Of a stretch of DNA of 64,000 bases, positions 1 through 10,611 are shown one piece after another (within the stretch, counting starts at the first letter, position 1; each line of letters begins with the position of its first letter). This DNA comes from Marinobacter qingdaonensis (GTDB lineage: Bacteria; Pseudomonadota; Gammaproteobacteria; Pseudomonadales; Oleiphilaceae), in assembly GCF_034555935.1 (NCBI RefSeq), contig NZ_JAYDCJ010000003.1, forward strand, positions 1,488,001 to 1,552,000, read 5' to 3'. The notes under the pieces are model-generated. The model saw only the letters and a program-made list of their open reading frames with translations, searched no databases and was not told the origin of the DNA. Made by a program: the position numbers and the translations under genes.

Positions 1-175
1 TGGCTTCGCGGTAGGCGACAATGGCTTCGGCCTTGCTCTGGCCAACGCCGGTCAGTTCCGCCAGGGTGGCCACATCCGCGGTGTTGATGTTGATGGCGAC
101 CGGTTCGGCGTGAGCAAAGCCGGTGAACAGGCTGATCAACAGAACGAGGGTGGCAATAAAGGGAGTGCGTTTCAT
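1..175 (-). CDS. ComEA-like helix-hairpin-helix protein (3' end outside window)
   Basis: Only the first 58 codons are in the window; the gene runs off the left edge. The protein starts MKRTPFIATLVLL, a clear signal peptide ending near AHA, followed by NINTADVATLAELTGVG, the typical N-x-A-x-x-x-L-x-x-L-x-G-I/V-G pattern of the helix-hairpin-helix DNA-binding motif found in ComEA and short periplasmic relatives. ComEA binds incoming DNA during transformation; many short homologues have no demonstrated role. The start ATG is at 173-175, preceded on the minus strand by a purine-rich GGAACTCACC stretch. Family assignment is good; function in competence is only an inference. Confidence 0.75.
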   Translation of the reverse strand, partial: MKRTPFIATLVLLISLFTGFAHAEPVAININTADVATLAELTGVGQSKAEAIVAYREA

Positions 176-725
176 GAGGGTGAGTTCCTGATGCTGAGTT
201 ATCGTCGTTTTTGTGGTGTCGGGACGCAACCAGCTGGAACGAGTGCACGGACAGGATCACGCTCCTTGTGACCCCGGTCTCCGTGGCTGACCCCTGCCTG
301 ATCCTTCAGGCCATGCACTCATCCTAAGCGCGTCTTCCTTGCAGTCATCCTTGTACGCCCAATTCCTTCGGGCAACTCCAATCCCTGGAGTGTCGTCCTT
401 GCGCCAACGATCCATGCTGGCCTGTCATCCCTGACAACTCTCATTCTAGTCGGCACCCGTCGGCGCAACACCGGAGATTCGCGCCATCGTGTGTGCGACA
501 TTTCCTACGCCGCTGTGAGTGGTGATCGGGCGCTAAAACTGAATTTAAATTCAATACTTGCGCGGGGTTTGGCGTCGAATTCTGGCGCACCAGGACAGGG
601 CGGGCGACCCCGATCGGGGCGCCTGAACAAGTATCTATTTTGAATGTAATTTAACCAGGTCTTCGGCAGCGGGAAATGGTAGATCTATGAAATAAAAAGA
701 TTTATGGATTTCGCGTCGGGCCCAG
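176..725. other. Long intergenic region upstream of the urea operon
   Basis: No convincing gene here. A 60-codon minus-strand open frame at 319-501 is Arg-rich with no family resemblance and was not accepted. A perfect 12-bp palindrome GAATTTAAATTC sits at 541-552, in an AT-rich patch that also includes 635-655 and 675-705. This spacer holds the promoter region of the minus-strand ComEA-like gene and distal control DNA for urtA. Confidence 0.5.
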
Positions 726-773
726 TGCACTAAGCCGGGGCGAACGTGCACCAGCTGTCCATGTTTTGGTGCA
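726..773 (+). promoter_or_regulatory. Phased TGCAC half-sites, candidate NtrC binding region
   Basis: TGCACTA at 726-732 and TGCACCA at 747-753 are followed by the inverted TGGTGCA at 767-773. The starts are 21 and 20 bp apart, two helical turns, which puts the half-sites on one DNA face. NtrC sites have the form TGCAC-N5-7-GTGCA, so the spacing here is non-canonical. The position upstream of a urea transporter operon fits nitrogen control. Inference from motif and context only. Confidence 0.4.
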
Positions 774-787
774 TTGAAATGGGGCGC

Positions 788-803
788 TGGGTGGGGCAGT
801 GCG
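788..803 (+). promoter_or_regulatory. Weak sigma-54-like -24/-12 element
   Basis: TGGGTGGGGCAGTGCG keeps the GG-N10-GC core of sigma-54 promoters but differs from TGGCACG-N4-TTGCW at several positions. It lies about 125 bp before the urtA start and 15 bp after the TGCAC half-sites. The enhancer-to-promoter distance is short for NtrC, so this is tentative. Confidence 0.25.
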
Positions 804-928
804 CTCCCTTTGGTTGGTCAAGTTGTTGAAATGGCGGGAAATGCCGGGGAGCTGGAACGGCTGATGCACAGCAGAGGTGCGTTTAAGACGATCTGCACAA
901 CATCTCCGATAATGAAAAGGATGACGAA

Positions 929-2227
929 ATGAGCATCAAGAAACACGTGAAGCTGGGCCTCTCTGCACTCGCCCTGTCCATCTCCTTTAACTCCGTTGCC
1001 GCCGAAGACCCGATCAAGGTCGGTATCCTGCACTCCCTGTCCGGCACCATGGCGATCAGTGAATCCACCCTGAAAGACACCATGCTGATGCTGATCGAAA
1101 AGCAGAACGAAGCCGGCGGTGTATTGGGCCGTCAGCTTGAGCCGGTGGTGGTCGACCCCGCTTCCAACTGGCCGCTGTTTGCCGAGAAGGCCCGCGAACT
1201 GCTGGCGAAAGAAGAAGTGGACGTGATCTTCGGCAACTGGACCTCCGTGTCCCGTAAGTCCGTACTGCCGGTGGTGGAAGAATTGAACGGCCTGTTGTTC
1301 TACCCGGTCCAGTACGAAGGTGAAGAATCCTCCGAGAACGTGTTCTACACCGGCGCCGCGCCCAACCAGCAGGCGATCCCGGCGGTGGACTACCTGATGA
1401 ACGACATCGGCGTTGAGCGCTGGGTCCTGGCCGGCACCGACTACGTCTACCCGCGCACCACCAACAAGATCCTCGAGACCTACCTCAAGGACAAGGGCGT
1501 GGCCGCTGACGACATCATGATCAACTACACCCCGTTTGGTCACTCCAACTGGCAGGCCATCGTCTCCGACATCAAGAAGTTCGGCAGCGCCGGCAAGAAG
1601 ACCGCCGTGGTCTCCACCATCAACGGCGACGCCAACGTGCCGTTCTACCGCGAGCTGGGTAACCAGGGCATCGACGCCGCCGACATCCCGGTCGTTGCCT
1701 TCTCCGTGGGTGAGCAGGAGCTGTCCGGCATCGACACCGGCCCGCTGGTCGGCCACCTCGCGGCCTGGAACTACTTCATGAGCGTGGACACTGACGCCAA
1801 CTACGACTTCATCGATGCCTGGGTTGAGTACACCGGCAACGAAGACGCCGTCACCAACGACCCGATGGAAGCCCACTACATCGGCTTCAACATGTACATC
1901 GAAGCGGTCAAGAAAGCCGGTACTGCCGACGTGGACGCGGTGAAAGACGCCATCATCGGCGTGAGCGTACCGAACCTGACCGGCGGCTACGCCACCATGA
2001 TGCCGAACCACCACATCACCAAGCCGGTGCTGATTGGCGAGATCCAGGACAACGGCCAGTTCTCCGTGGTCTGGGAAACCCCGTCCACCGTCGCGGGCGA
2101 TGCCTGGTCTGACTTCCTGCCGGGTTCCAAGGACCTGATCAGTGACTGGCGCAAGCCGCTGTTCTGCGGCAACTTCAACGTGGTTACCGGCACCTGTGGC
2201 GGTAAAGCCGACGTTGCGGCCAACTGA
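929..2227 (+). CDS. urtA: Urea ABC transporter substrate-binding protein UrtA
   Basis: 432 aa, normal length for UrtA. Residues 1-25 form a signal peptide ending SVAA, so the protein is exported. The mature part is a type I periplasmic binding fold of the LivJ/UrtA class, recognisable from KVGILHSLSGTMAISE at the start, IFGNWTSVSRK, and FYPVQYEGEESS, hallmark stretches of the urea branch. It captures urea for the UrtBC permease. The start ATG has AAAGGA about 8 nt upstream. First gene of the urt-ure block, so it sits next to the likely promoter; 97 bp separate it from urtB. Confidence 0.97.
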   Translation: MSIKKHVKLGLSALALSISFNSVAAEDPIKVGILHSLSGTMAISESTLKDTMLMLIEKQNEAGGVLGRQLEPVVVDPASNWPLFAEKARELLAKEEVDVIFGNWTSVSRKSVLPVVEELNGLLFYPVQYEGEESSENVFYTGAAPNQQAIPAVDYLMNDIGVERWVLAGTDYVYPRTTNKILETYLKDKGVAADDIMINYTPFGHSNWQAIVSDIKKFGSAGKKTAVVSTINGDANVPFYRELGNQGIDAADIPVVAFSVGEQELSGIDTGPLVGHLAAWNYFMSVDTDANYDFIDAWVEYTGNEDAVTNDPMEAHYIGFNMYIEAVKKAGTADVDAVKDAIIGVSVPNLTGGYATMMPNHHITKPVLIGEIQDNGQFSVVWETPSTVAGDAWSDFLPGSKDLISDWRKPLFCGNFNVVTGTCGGKADVAAN

Positions 2228-2324
2228 TCGCTGAGCGTTCAGCACTGAGAACACCTGCGGGCGGTGGCCTGGCCCCGCCCGCAGTCATCAAGCACCACAC
2301 CCATCTCACGGACAGGACGCAACC

Positions 2325-3929
2325 ATGGGCATCATCCGATCGCTCAGCCGGCTTCTGCTTGTCGGTTTCCTGCTCTGGCCCGCGCTGACGCTGGCCCAGC
2401 TGGAAGACTCAGAAGCGCAACAGCTGCTTACCGCCCTGGCGGAATCATCCTTCAAAGAAAAACCCGACGTGATCAACCGCATCGCCGGCAGTGGCGATGA
2501 CCGCGCCCGCGGTTGGCTCGAAGCCTTCGCCAGCAACAAACTCGGCCGCATCGAATCCAGTGGCCAGTTCATCGTTGTGCTGTCCAACCGGGGCCGGGAC
2601 TGGACCGTCGAAAGCGCCCTCAGTGGCGACACCCTGGGCGAGATCTCCCGCCGGGACATCGACACCATCCGGGTCAACAACGCCCTGCGCAACGAGCTGG
2701 AAGGCATCCTCTCAGTCATTGACCTGAAGAGTCCCGATGAGGACCTGCGTTTATCCGCCGCCCGCGCCCTGAAAGGCAGCGTGGACGGCACCCTGGCCGA
2801 GCGCCTGCCGGAACTGATCGAGGCCGAAGACAGCGCCTCGGTCGCGGACGCGCTCACCGAAGCCCTGGCCATTTACCAGGTGGCCGAGCAAGGCGATGTT
2901 GCCGCCGTGGCCACCTTGTCCGGCAGCCTCAACGCCGAGGCCCGCGCGGCCCTGCAGCAGGCCGTGCGCGGCGATAACGCCGAACTGTCGGCGGCCGCCA
3001 GCAAGGCCCTGGACAGCATCGAGCAGAAATTGAAACTGAACCGCGCCGCCGAGACCCTGTACTTTGGCCTCTCGCTCGGGTCGGTGCTGGTGCTGGCGGC
3101 CATCGGCCTGGCCATCACCTTTGGCGTCATGGGCGTGATCAACATGGCCCACGGCGAGCTGATCATGCTCGGCGCCTACACCACCTGGGGCATGCAGCAA
3201 CTGCTGCCGGGCCAGCCGGGCCTGGCGCTGCTGCTGTCCATTCCCGCCGGCTTCCTGGTTGCGGCCCTTGCCGGCATCGCTATCGAGCGCTCGGTGATCC
3301 AGCACCTGAAAGGCCGGCCGCTGGAAACCCTGCTAGCTACCTTCGGCGTTAGCCTGATCCTGCAGCAGCTGGTGCGCACCCTGATTTCACCCTTGAACCG
3401 CACGGTGATTACCCCGGACTGGATGAGTGGCTCGCTGATGATCAACGAAGCCCTGTCCCTGACCCTGAATCGCCTGTACGTCATCGGCTTCGCCCTGGTG
3501 GTGTTCGCCGGGCTGATGCTGATCATGCGCAAGACCCGGCTCGGCCTGGACGTGCGCGCGGTCACCCAGAACCGGGCCATGGCCCGCTCCATGGGCATCA
3601 AGGCCACTAAGGTGGACATCCTCACTTTCGGCCTGGGCTCCGGTGTCGCCGGCCTGGCCGGGGTGGCCCTGTCGCAGATCACCAACGTCGGTCCCAACCT
3701 GGGCCAGAGCTACATCATCGATTCGTTCATGGTGGTGGTGTTCGGCGGCGTCGGCAATCTGTGGGGCACGCTGCTGGCGGGCTTGTCCCTCGGCACCATC
3801 AACCAGCTGCTGGAGCCCTGGGCGGGCGCGGTGCTGGCCAAGATCCTGGTGCTGGTCCTGATCATCCTATTCATCCAGAAACGGCCGCGCGGACTCTTCC
3901 CGCAAAAAGGCCGCGCAGCAGAGGGCTGA
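2325..3929 (+). CDS. urtB: Urea ABC transporter permease UrtB
   Basis: 534 aa. Begins with a signal sequence (cleavage near LAQ) and a roughly 220-residue soluble periplasmic extension typical of UrtB and absent from LivH. From about residue 245 there is the LivH-type permease with eight or so membrane segments; GVMGVINMAHGELIMLGAY marks the start of the conserved core. With UrtC it forms the channel for urea in the inner membrane. Followed after 3 nt by urtC, so translation is probably coupled. Confidence 0.96.
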   Translation: MGIIRSLSRLLLVGFLLWPALTLAQLEDSEAQQLLTALAESSFKEKPDVINRIAGSGDDRARGWLEAFASNKLGRIESSGQFIVVLSNRGRDWTVESALSGDTLGEISRRDIDTIRVNNALRNELEGILSVIDLKSPDEDLRLSAARALKGSVDGTLAERLPELIEAEDSASVADALTEALAIYQVAEQGDVAAVATLSGSLNAEARAALQQAVRGDNAELSAAASKALDSIEQKLKLNRAAETLYFGLSLGSVLVLAAIGLAITFGVMGVINMAHGELIMLGAYTTWGMQQLLPGQPGLALLLSIPAGFLVAALAGIAIERSVIQHLKGRPLETLLATFGVSLILQQLVRTLISPLNRTVITPDWMSGSLMINEALSLTLNRLYVIGFALVVFAGLMLIMRKTRLGLDVRAVTQNRAMARSMGIKATKVDILTFGLGSGVAGLAGVALSQITNVGPNLGQSYIIDSFMVVVFGGVGNLWGTLLAGLSLGTINQLLEPWAGAVLAKILVLVLIILFIQKRPRGLFPQKGRAAEG

Positions 3930-3932
3930 TTT

Positions 3933-5072
3933 ATGTGGTTAACGCGACCTCTGCGTGAACGCTCCACGCAACTGTTCCTGGGCGTGCTGTTCGCCGCCCT
4001 GATTGTAGTCACCGCGCTGCACCTGCTGATGCCGCAGGACAGCGCCCTGTACGTGAGTTCCTACACCGTTACCCTGCTGGGCAAGTACCTGTGCTACGCG
4101 CTGCTGGCGGTGGCGGTGGACCTGGTCTGGGGTTACCTGGGTATCCTCAGCCTGGGCCACGGTGCTTTCTTTGCCCTTGGCGGCTACGCCATGGGCATGT
4201 ACCTGATGCGCCAGATCGGCGATCGCGGCGTCTACGGCGACCCGATCCTGCCGGACTTCATGGTGTTCCTGAACTGGGACGCGCTGCCCTGGTACTGGCA
4301 CGGCTTCGACATGGCCTGGTTCGCCTTCATCATGGTGTTGCTGGCCCCGGGCCTGCTGGCGCTGGTGTTTGGCTTCCTGGCGTTCCGCTCCCGGGTAACC
4401 GGGGTGTACCTGTCGATCATCACCCAGGCGCTCACCTTCGCCCTGATGCTGGCGTTCTTCCGCAACGAAATGGGCTTTGGCGGCAACAACGGCCTGACCG
4501 ATTTCAAAGACATGCTCGGCTTTGACCTGCGCACCGACGCCACCCGCCTGGGCCTGTTCCTGGCCACCGGCATCGCCCTGGCCATCGGCTACGTGATTTG
4601 CCGCGGCATCGTCACCAGCAAACTCGGCCGGGTCAGCGTAGCCTGCCGCGACGCCGAGGCTCGCACCCGCTTCCTTGGTTACCGGGTGGAGCGTGTGCAG
4701 CTGTTCGTGTTCGTGGTCTCTGCCATGTTGGCAGGCGTCGCCGGTGCTCTCTATGTGCCCCAGGTGGGCATCATCAACCCGAGCGAATTCTCACCGCTAT
4801 TCTCCATCGAGATCGTGGTCTGGGTTGCCCTGGGTGGCCGCGCCACCCTCTACGGTGCCGTCATTGGCGCCATCCTGGTGAACTACGGCAAGACCGTGTT
4901 TACCGGCATCATGCCGGACGCCTGGCTGTTCGCCCTCGGCGGCCTGTTCGTGCTGGTCACCGTGTTCCTGCCCAAGGGTATCGCCGGCCTGCTGTTCGAT
5001 CGCAAGAAAGCCAGCACTGACGGCGACGGCTCCGATTCGGGCAAGGCACCGGCGCAGGAGGCCACCGCATGA
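3933..5072 (+). CDS. urtC: Urea ABC transporter permease UrtC
   Basis: 379 aa, LivM-type permease with about ten hydrophobic segments. The conserved stretch YLGILSLGHGAFFALGGYAMG (residues about 69-89) is typical of UrtC/LivM, and the family's EAA-like cytoplasmic loop appears as ACRDAEARTRFLGY. The C-terminus ends in a hydrophilic tail rich in Ser, Asp and Lys. The start ATG is only 3 nt after the urtB stop, and the gene ends in an ATGA overlap with urtD. Partner of UrtB in the membrane. Confidence 0.96.
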   Translation: MWLTRPLRERSTQLFLGVLFAALIVVTALHLLMPQDSALYVSSYTVTLLGKYLCYALLAVAVDLVWGYLGILSLGHGAFFALGGYAMGMYLMRQIGDRGVYGDPILPDFMVFLNWDALPWYWHGFDMAWFAFIMVLLAPGLLALVFGFLAFRSRVTGVYLSIITQALTFALMLAFFRNEMGFGGNNGLTDFKDMLGFDLRTDATRLGLFLATGIALAIGYVICRGIVTSKLGRVSVACRDAEARTRFLGYRVERVQLFVFVVSAMLAGVAGALYVPQVGIINPSEFSPLFSIEIVVWVALGGRATLYGAVIGAILVNYGKTVFTGIMPDAWLFALGGLFVLVTVFLPKGIAGLLFDRKKASTDGDGSDSGKAPAQEATA

Positions 5073-5893
5073 GCATCTTTGAGCAACTGACCAAGCGCGA
5101 CCAGGTGTTCGATTTCCTGACCCCGGAAGCGTCGCCGGTGGACGTGCGCCACGGCCCCATCCTGTACCTGGAAGACGTGAGCGTGAGCTTCGATGGCTTC
5201 AAGGCCATCAACAACCTCAACCTCACCATCGACGACGGCGAACTGCGCTGCATCATCGGGCCCAACGGCGCGGGCAAGACCACCATGATGGACATCATCA
5301 CCGGCAAAACCCGCCCGGACATCGGCTCGGTGTGGTTCGGCAGCCGCCACAACCTGCTCACCAAGAACGAGCCGGACATCGCCTCCCTGGGCATCGGCCG
5401 CAAGTTCCAGAAACCCACGGTGTTCGAGGCGCTCACCGTGTTCGAAAACCTGGAACTGGCCATGGCCGCGGACAAACGCGTGTTCCCCACGCTCACCGCC
5501 ACCATGAAGCCGGAGTACCGGGACCGCATCGACGAAGTGCTGGAAATGATCGGCCTGAAAAACCTGCGCAACGCCCTGGCCGGGATCCTGTCTCACGGCC
5601 AGAAGCAGTGGCTGGAAATCGGCATGCTGCTGATGCAGCGCCCGCGTCTGCTGCTGGTGGACGAGCCGGTGGCCGGCATGACCGAACAGGAAATGGAACG
5701 CACCGCGGAATTGCTCACCAGTCTGGCCGGCAAACAGTCGGTGGTGGTGGTTGAGCACGACATGGGCTTCGTGCGCTCCATCGCCCGCAAAGTCACTGTG
5801 TTGCATCAAGGCAGCGTGCTGGCCGAAGGCACCATGGACCAGGTCTCCAACGACCCGGAAGTGATCAAGGTGTATCTCGGGGAGGAAGCCTGA
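5069..5893 (+). CDS. urtD: Urea ABC transporter ATP-binding protein UrtD
   Basis: 274 aa ABC ATPase of the LivG type. Walker A is GPNGAGKTT, the signature is LSHGQKQWLEIG, and Walker B is LLLVDEPVAGM followed by the H-loop VVEHDM. A short N-terminal extension of about 30 residues precedes the ATPase fold, as usual for UrtD. It powers urea uptake together with UrtE. Overlaps urtC by 4 nt and shares one base with the urtE start. Confidence 0.97.
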   Translation: MSIFEQLTKRDQVFDFLTPEASPVDVRHGPILYLEDVSVSFDGFKAINNLNLTIDDGELRCIIGPNGAGKTTMMDIITGKTRPDIGSVWFGSRHNLLTKNEPDIASLGIGRKFQKPTVFEALTVFENLELAMAADKRVFPTLTATMKPEYRDRIDEVLEMIGLKNLRNALAGILSHGQKQWLEIGMLLMQRPRLLLVDEPVAGMTEQEMERTAELLTSLAGKQSVVVVEHDMGFVRSIARKVTVLHQGSVLAEGTMDQVSNDPEVIKVYLGEEA

Positions 5894-6606
5894 TGTCCAA
5901 GGATCTGATGGTCAAAATCGACAAGCTCAACCAGTACTACGGCGAAAGCCACACCCTCTGGGACCTGGAGCTGGACGTGCCCCAGGGCCAGTGCACCTGC
6001 GTGATGGGCCGCAACGGCGTGGGCAAGACCACCCTGATGAAATGCATCATGGGCGAGGAAAGCGTCAAAAGCGGCTCCATCGAATTCGCCCAGGACGTGG
6101 AACTGACCCAGAAGAAAATCGAAGACCGCTCCCGCCTCGGCATCGGCTACGTGCCCCAGGGCCGGCAGATCTTCCCGCTGCTGACTGTGGAAGAAAACCT
6201 GCGCACCGGCCTGGCCGTGCGCGCCGACGGCAGCAAGAAAATCCCCGAGCGGATCTACGAACTGTTCCCGGTGCTCAAGGAAATGAAACACCGCCGCGGC
6301 GGCGACCTCTCCGGCGGCCAGCAACAGCAACTGGCCATCGGCCGGGCCCTGGTGATCGAACCACGGCTGCTGATCCTGGACGAGCCGGGGGAGGGCATCC
6401 AGCCCAACATCGTCGCCCAGATCGGCGAGGTCATCCGCAAGCTGATTGAAGAAGACGGCCTGACCGTGCTCTTGGTGGAACAGAAACTGCCATTCGCCCG
6501 CAAATACGCCGACCGCTTCGCCATCCTCGACCGCGGCCGCCGGGTGGCCGAAGGCGAGATCGCAGAGCTTTCGGACGAACTCATCAAACAGCACCTGACC
6601 GTATGA
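5893..6606 (+). CDS. urtE: Urea ABC transporter ATP-binding protein UrtE
   Basis: 237 aa ABC ATPase of the LivF type. Walker A is GRNGVGKTT, the signature is LSGGQQQQLAIGRAL, Walker B is LLILDEPGEGIQPN, and the H-loop is LLVEQKL. The GEGIQPN variant is characteristic of UrtE. The start overlaps the urtD stop (TGATG) and the end overlaps ureD by ATGA, linking transport directly to urease assembly in one transcript. Confidence 0.97.
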   Translation: MSKDLMVKIDKLNQYYGESHTLWDLELDVPQGQCTCVMGRNGVGKTTLMKCIMGEESVKSGSIEFAQDVELTQKKIEDRSRLGIGYVPQGRQIFPLLTVEENLRTGLAVRADGSKKIPERIYELFPVLKEMKHRRGGDLSGGQQQQLAIGRALVIEPRLLILDEPGEGIQPNIVAQIGEVIRKLIEEDGLTVLLVEQKLPFARKYADRFAILDRGRRVAEGEIAELSDELIKQHLTV

Positions 6607-7499
6607 CCGCCTACGAGCCCATACCAAACGCCGGGTCCGGCCACCGCTTCGACACCGAACGTCGCTGGGCCGCCGCCATCGCGCTCGGCTTCGAAGCCCG
6701 CGACGAAGGTGGCGCTGCGCCCATCACCCGCCTGGTCCGCCGCCGCCACGTCGGGCCTCTGCGGGTACAGCGACCGTTCTACCCGGAAGGCAAAACCGGC
6801 TGCTGTCACGTGTACCTGCTGCACCCACCGGGCGGCCTGGTCAGCGGCGACGAACTGCGCATCGAGGCCGAAGTGGGCGAGGGCGGCCACGCCCTGCTGA
6901 CCACCCCGGCCGCGGCCAAGCTGTACAAAGCCGACAGCCACGGCGTCGCCTGGGGCCAGCACACTCGCTTACAGGTGGCCCAAGACGCCACCTTGGAATA
7001 CCTGCCCCAGGAAACCATCGCCTTCGATGGCTCCCGCGGCGAACAGACCACCACCGTGGAACTGGCCACCGGCGCCAAAACCCTGGGCTGGGAAGTCCTC
7101 GCCCTGGGCCGACCGGCCAGCGATCTGCCGTTCGCCACCGGCGCCCTGGAACAGCGTTTCCACCTAAGCCTGGATGGCAAACCCCTGTGGATCGAACGCC
7201 AGCTGCTCGCCCCCAAGCACCCGAGATTCACGGGTGCCTGGGGACAGGGCGGGGCCACCGTGCAAGCCACCCTGTGGGCCGTCGGTTTAGACGACGAAGC
7301 CGCCGCCATCGAAGCGCTGCGGGAAGAGCTGCCCGACCACAACCGCTGGGCCGTCACCCGGCGCCAGGGCGTGCTGCTGCTGCGTTACCTGGGCGCCGAT
7401 CGAAACGAAGCCTGGGCCTTGTGCGAACAGGCCTGGCACCTGTTGCGCCCGAGGCTGATTGGCCTGCCGGCGCACACCCCAAGAATCTGGCTCACCTGA
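6603..7499 (+). CDS. ureD: Urease accessory protein UreD (UreH)
   Basis: 298 aa, usual for UreD. Family stretches include GPLRVQRPFYPEG, VYLLHPPGGLVSGD and TTPAAAKLY. UreD scaffolds the UreDFG complex on apo-urease and helps deliver nickel. The start overlaps the urtE stop by 4 nt, so the urea importer and urease are co-translated. No signal peptide; acts in the cytoplasm. Confidence 0.95.
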   Translation: MTAYEPIPNAGSGHRFDTERRWAAAIALGFEARDEGGAAPITRLVRRRHVGPLRVQRPFYPEGKTGCCHVYLLHPPGGLVSGDELRIEAEVGEGGHALLTTPAAAKLYKADSHGVAWGQHTRLQVAQDATLEYLPQETIAFDGSRGEQTTTVELATGAKTLGWEVLALGRPASDLPFATGALEQRFHLSLDGKPLWIERQLLAPKHPRFTGAWGQGGATVQATLWAVGLDDEAAAIEALREELPDHNRWAVTRRQGVLLLRYLGADRNEAWALCEQAWHLLRPRLIGLPAHTPRIWLT

Positions 7500-7544
7500 A
7501 GCCCTGACGATCAACAGATAACAACGGACAACAACGGAGCCCCC

Positions 7545-7847
7545 ATGGAGCTGACTCCCAGAGACAAAGACAAACTGCTGCTGTTCACCGCGGCCTTGCT
7601 GGCCGAACGCCGCAAAGCCAAGGGCCTGAAACTCAACTACCCGGAAGCCGTCGCCCTGATCAGCGCCGAAATCATGGAAGGCGCCCGCGAAGGCCGCTCC
7701 GTGGCGGAACTGATGAGCGCCGGCACCGAAATTCTCACCCGGGAAGACGTCATGGACGGCGTGGCCGACATGGTCCACGAAGTCCAGGTGGAAGCCACCT
7801 TCCCGGACGGCACCAAGCTAGTCACCGTCCACAACCCCATAGTGTGA
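7545..7847 (+). CDS. ureA: Urease gamma subunit UreA
   Basis: 100 aa, the exact family length. Begins [20 protein letters not shown] and contains [12 protein letters not shown] and [16 protein letters not shown], diagnostic for the gamma subunit. Forms the (UreABC)3 enzyme that hydrolyses urea to ammonia and carbamate. Separated from ureD by 45 nt, which contain a short direct repeat of ACAACGGA, and from ureB by 10 nt. Confidence 0.98.
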   Translation: MELTPRDKDKLLLFTAALLAERRKAKGLKLNYPEAVALISAEIMEGAREGRSVAELMSAGTEILTREDVMDGVADMVHEVQVEATFPDGTKLVTVHNPIV

Positions 7848-7857
7848 GGGCCGCGCC

Positions 7858-8175
7858 ATGATCCCCGGTGAATACCAACTCAAAGACGGCGACATCGAAC
7901 TCTGCGCCGGCCGCGAACGCATCGACCTGGACGTCTCCAACACCGGCGACCGCCCAGTCCAGATCGGCTCCCATTACCACTTCGCGGAAGCCAACCCTGC
8001 CTTGGATTTCGACCGCGCCAAAGCCCGCGGCTACCGCCTGGACGTCGCCGCCGGCACCGCCATCCGCTTCGAACCCGGCCAGACGAGAAAGGTCACGCTG
8101 ATTCCGTTTGCCGGCAACCGCGAAATCTACGGCTTCCGAGGCGAAGTCATGGGGAAATTAGACGGAAAACAGTGA
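7858..8175 (+). CDS. ureB: Urease beta subunit UreB
   Basis: 105 aa, family length. Starts [20 protein letters not shown] and has [18 protein letters not shown] and [18 protein letters not shown], invariant beta-subunit sequence. Structural subunit of the urease trimer. The RBS is GAGGG close to the start. It is followed by a 149-bp spacer before ureC that is filled by a long palindrome. Confidence 0.98.
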   Translation: MIPGEYQLKDGDIELCAGRERIDLDVSNTGDRPVQIGSHYHFAEANPALDFDRAKARGYRLDVAAGTAIRFEPGQTRKVTLIPFAGNREIYGFRGEVMGKLDGKQ

Positions 8176-8182
8176 AGCCGGG

Positions 8183-8294
8183 GAGCGAGCGGGAATGGCT
8201 TTCCAAAACTGTGCGGAGCCATGGATGGCGAAGCTCAAGCGTCACATGGACGTGCCGTAAGGAGCGGGTTTTGGAAAGCCATTCCCGTTCGCTC
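8183..8294. repeat. Palindromic element 1: 27-bp stem with conserved double-hairpin core
   Basis: Left arm 8183-8209 and right arm 8268-8294 are inverted repeats, 26/27 identical, the single difference being a G-T wobble. The 58-nt core (8210-8267) starts TGTGCGGAGCCATGGATGGC and holds two small hairpins with CATGGA loops: GCCATGGATGGC at 8218-8229 and CACATGGACGTG at 8243-8254. A second family member lies at 11334-11439. Fills the ureB-ureC gap. Confidence 0.9.
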
Positions 8295-8324
8295 TAACGC
8301 CCGAGCCCAACAACGAGGGTAAAG

Positions 8325-10028
<1,704 letters not shown>

Positions 10029-10050
10029 GCCGGGTACTGGAGAACTGATT

Positions 10051-10611
10051 ATGTTGGAACTGACAAAACGCCTGAACGAACGGGAAGTGGCCGGAATCGA
10101 CAGCTCCGAGATCCTCGATAACCTGATCTTGCCCTACGAACTGCGCATCCGCGGCCGCCTGCGCGCCACCACCGAAACCCGGGTGGACGTGGGCCTGTTT
10201 CTCGACCGCGGCCCGGTCCTGCGGGACGGCGACCTGCTGCAGGCCAAAACCGGCGAGATTGTTCGCATCCGCGCCGCCGAAGAGCAAGTGGTAACCGCCC
10301 GCATCGAAAACGGCCAGCCCCTGGCCCGCCTGTGTTACCACCTCGGCAACCGCCACGTCACCCTGGCGATCGGCATGGATGACAAAGGCGCCTACGTGCG
10401 CATCACCCCGGACCACGTCCTGGAAGAACTGGCCGAACGCCTGGGCGCGACCCTGGTGCACCACACCGCCCCGTTCGACCCGGAACCCGGCGCCTACACC
10501 CAGGCCGGCTATTCCCACGGCCACAGTCACGGACACGGCCACAGCCATTCACACGACCATGACCATCACCACGGACACAGCCATGGCCACAGTCACAAAC
10601 ACACTCACTGA
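10051..10611 (+). CDS. ureE: Urease nickel metallochaperone UreE with His-rich tail
   Basis: 186 aa from ATG 10051; an upstream in-frame Met lies inside ureC and was rejected. The N-terminal peptide-binding domain (VDVGLFLDRGPVLRDGD) is followed by the metal-binding domain containing CYHLGNRHV, whose His is the conserved dimer-interface nickel ligand. The last 33 residues carry 17 histidines, alternating with Gly, Ser and Asp, a nickel-storage tail like that of Klebsiella UreE. The tail codons overlap the start of ureF by 29 nt. Confidence 0.96.
   Translation: MLELTKRLNEREVAGIDSSEILDNLILPYELRIRGRLRATTETRVDVGLFLDRGPVLRDGDLLQAKTGEIVRIRAAEEQVVTARIENGQPLARLCYHLGNRHVTLAIGMDDKGAYVRITPDHVLEELAERLGATLVHHTAPFDPEPGAYTQAGYSHGHSHGHGHSHSHDHDHHHGHSHGHSHKHTH

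Noticed and set aside
319..501. 60-codon minus-strand frame upstream of urtA
   Set aside because: Arg-rich, no homology features and no RBS.
818..2254. 478-codon minus-strand open frame opposite urtA
   Set aside because: Its codons mirror a clear urtA gene; His/Asp/Val/Gly-rich composition with no domains is typical of antisense frames in GC-rich genes.
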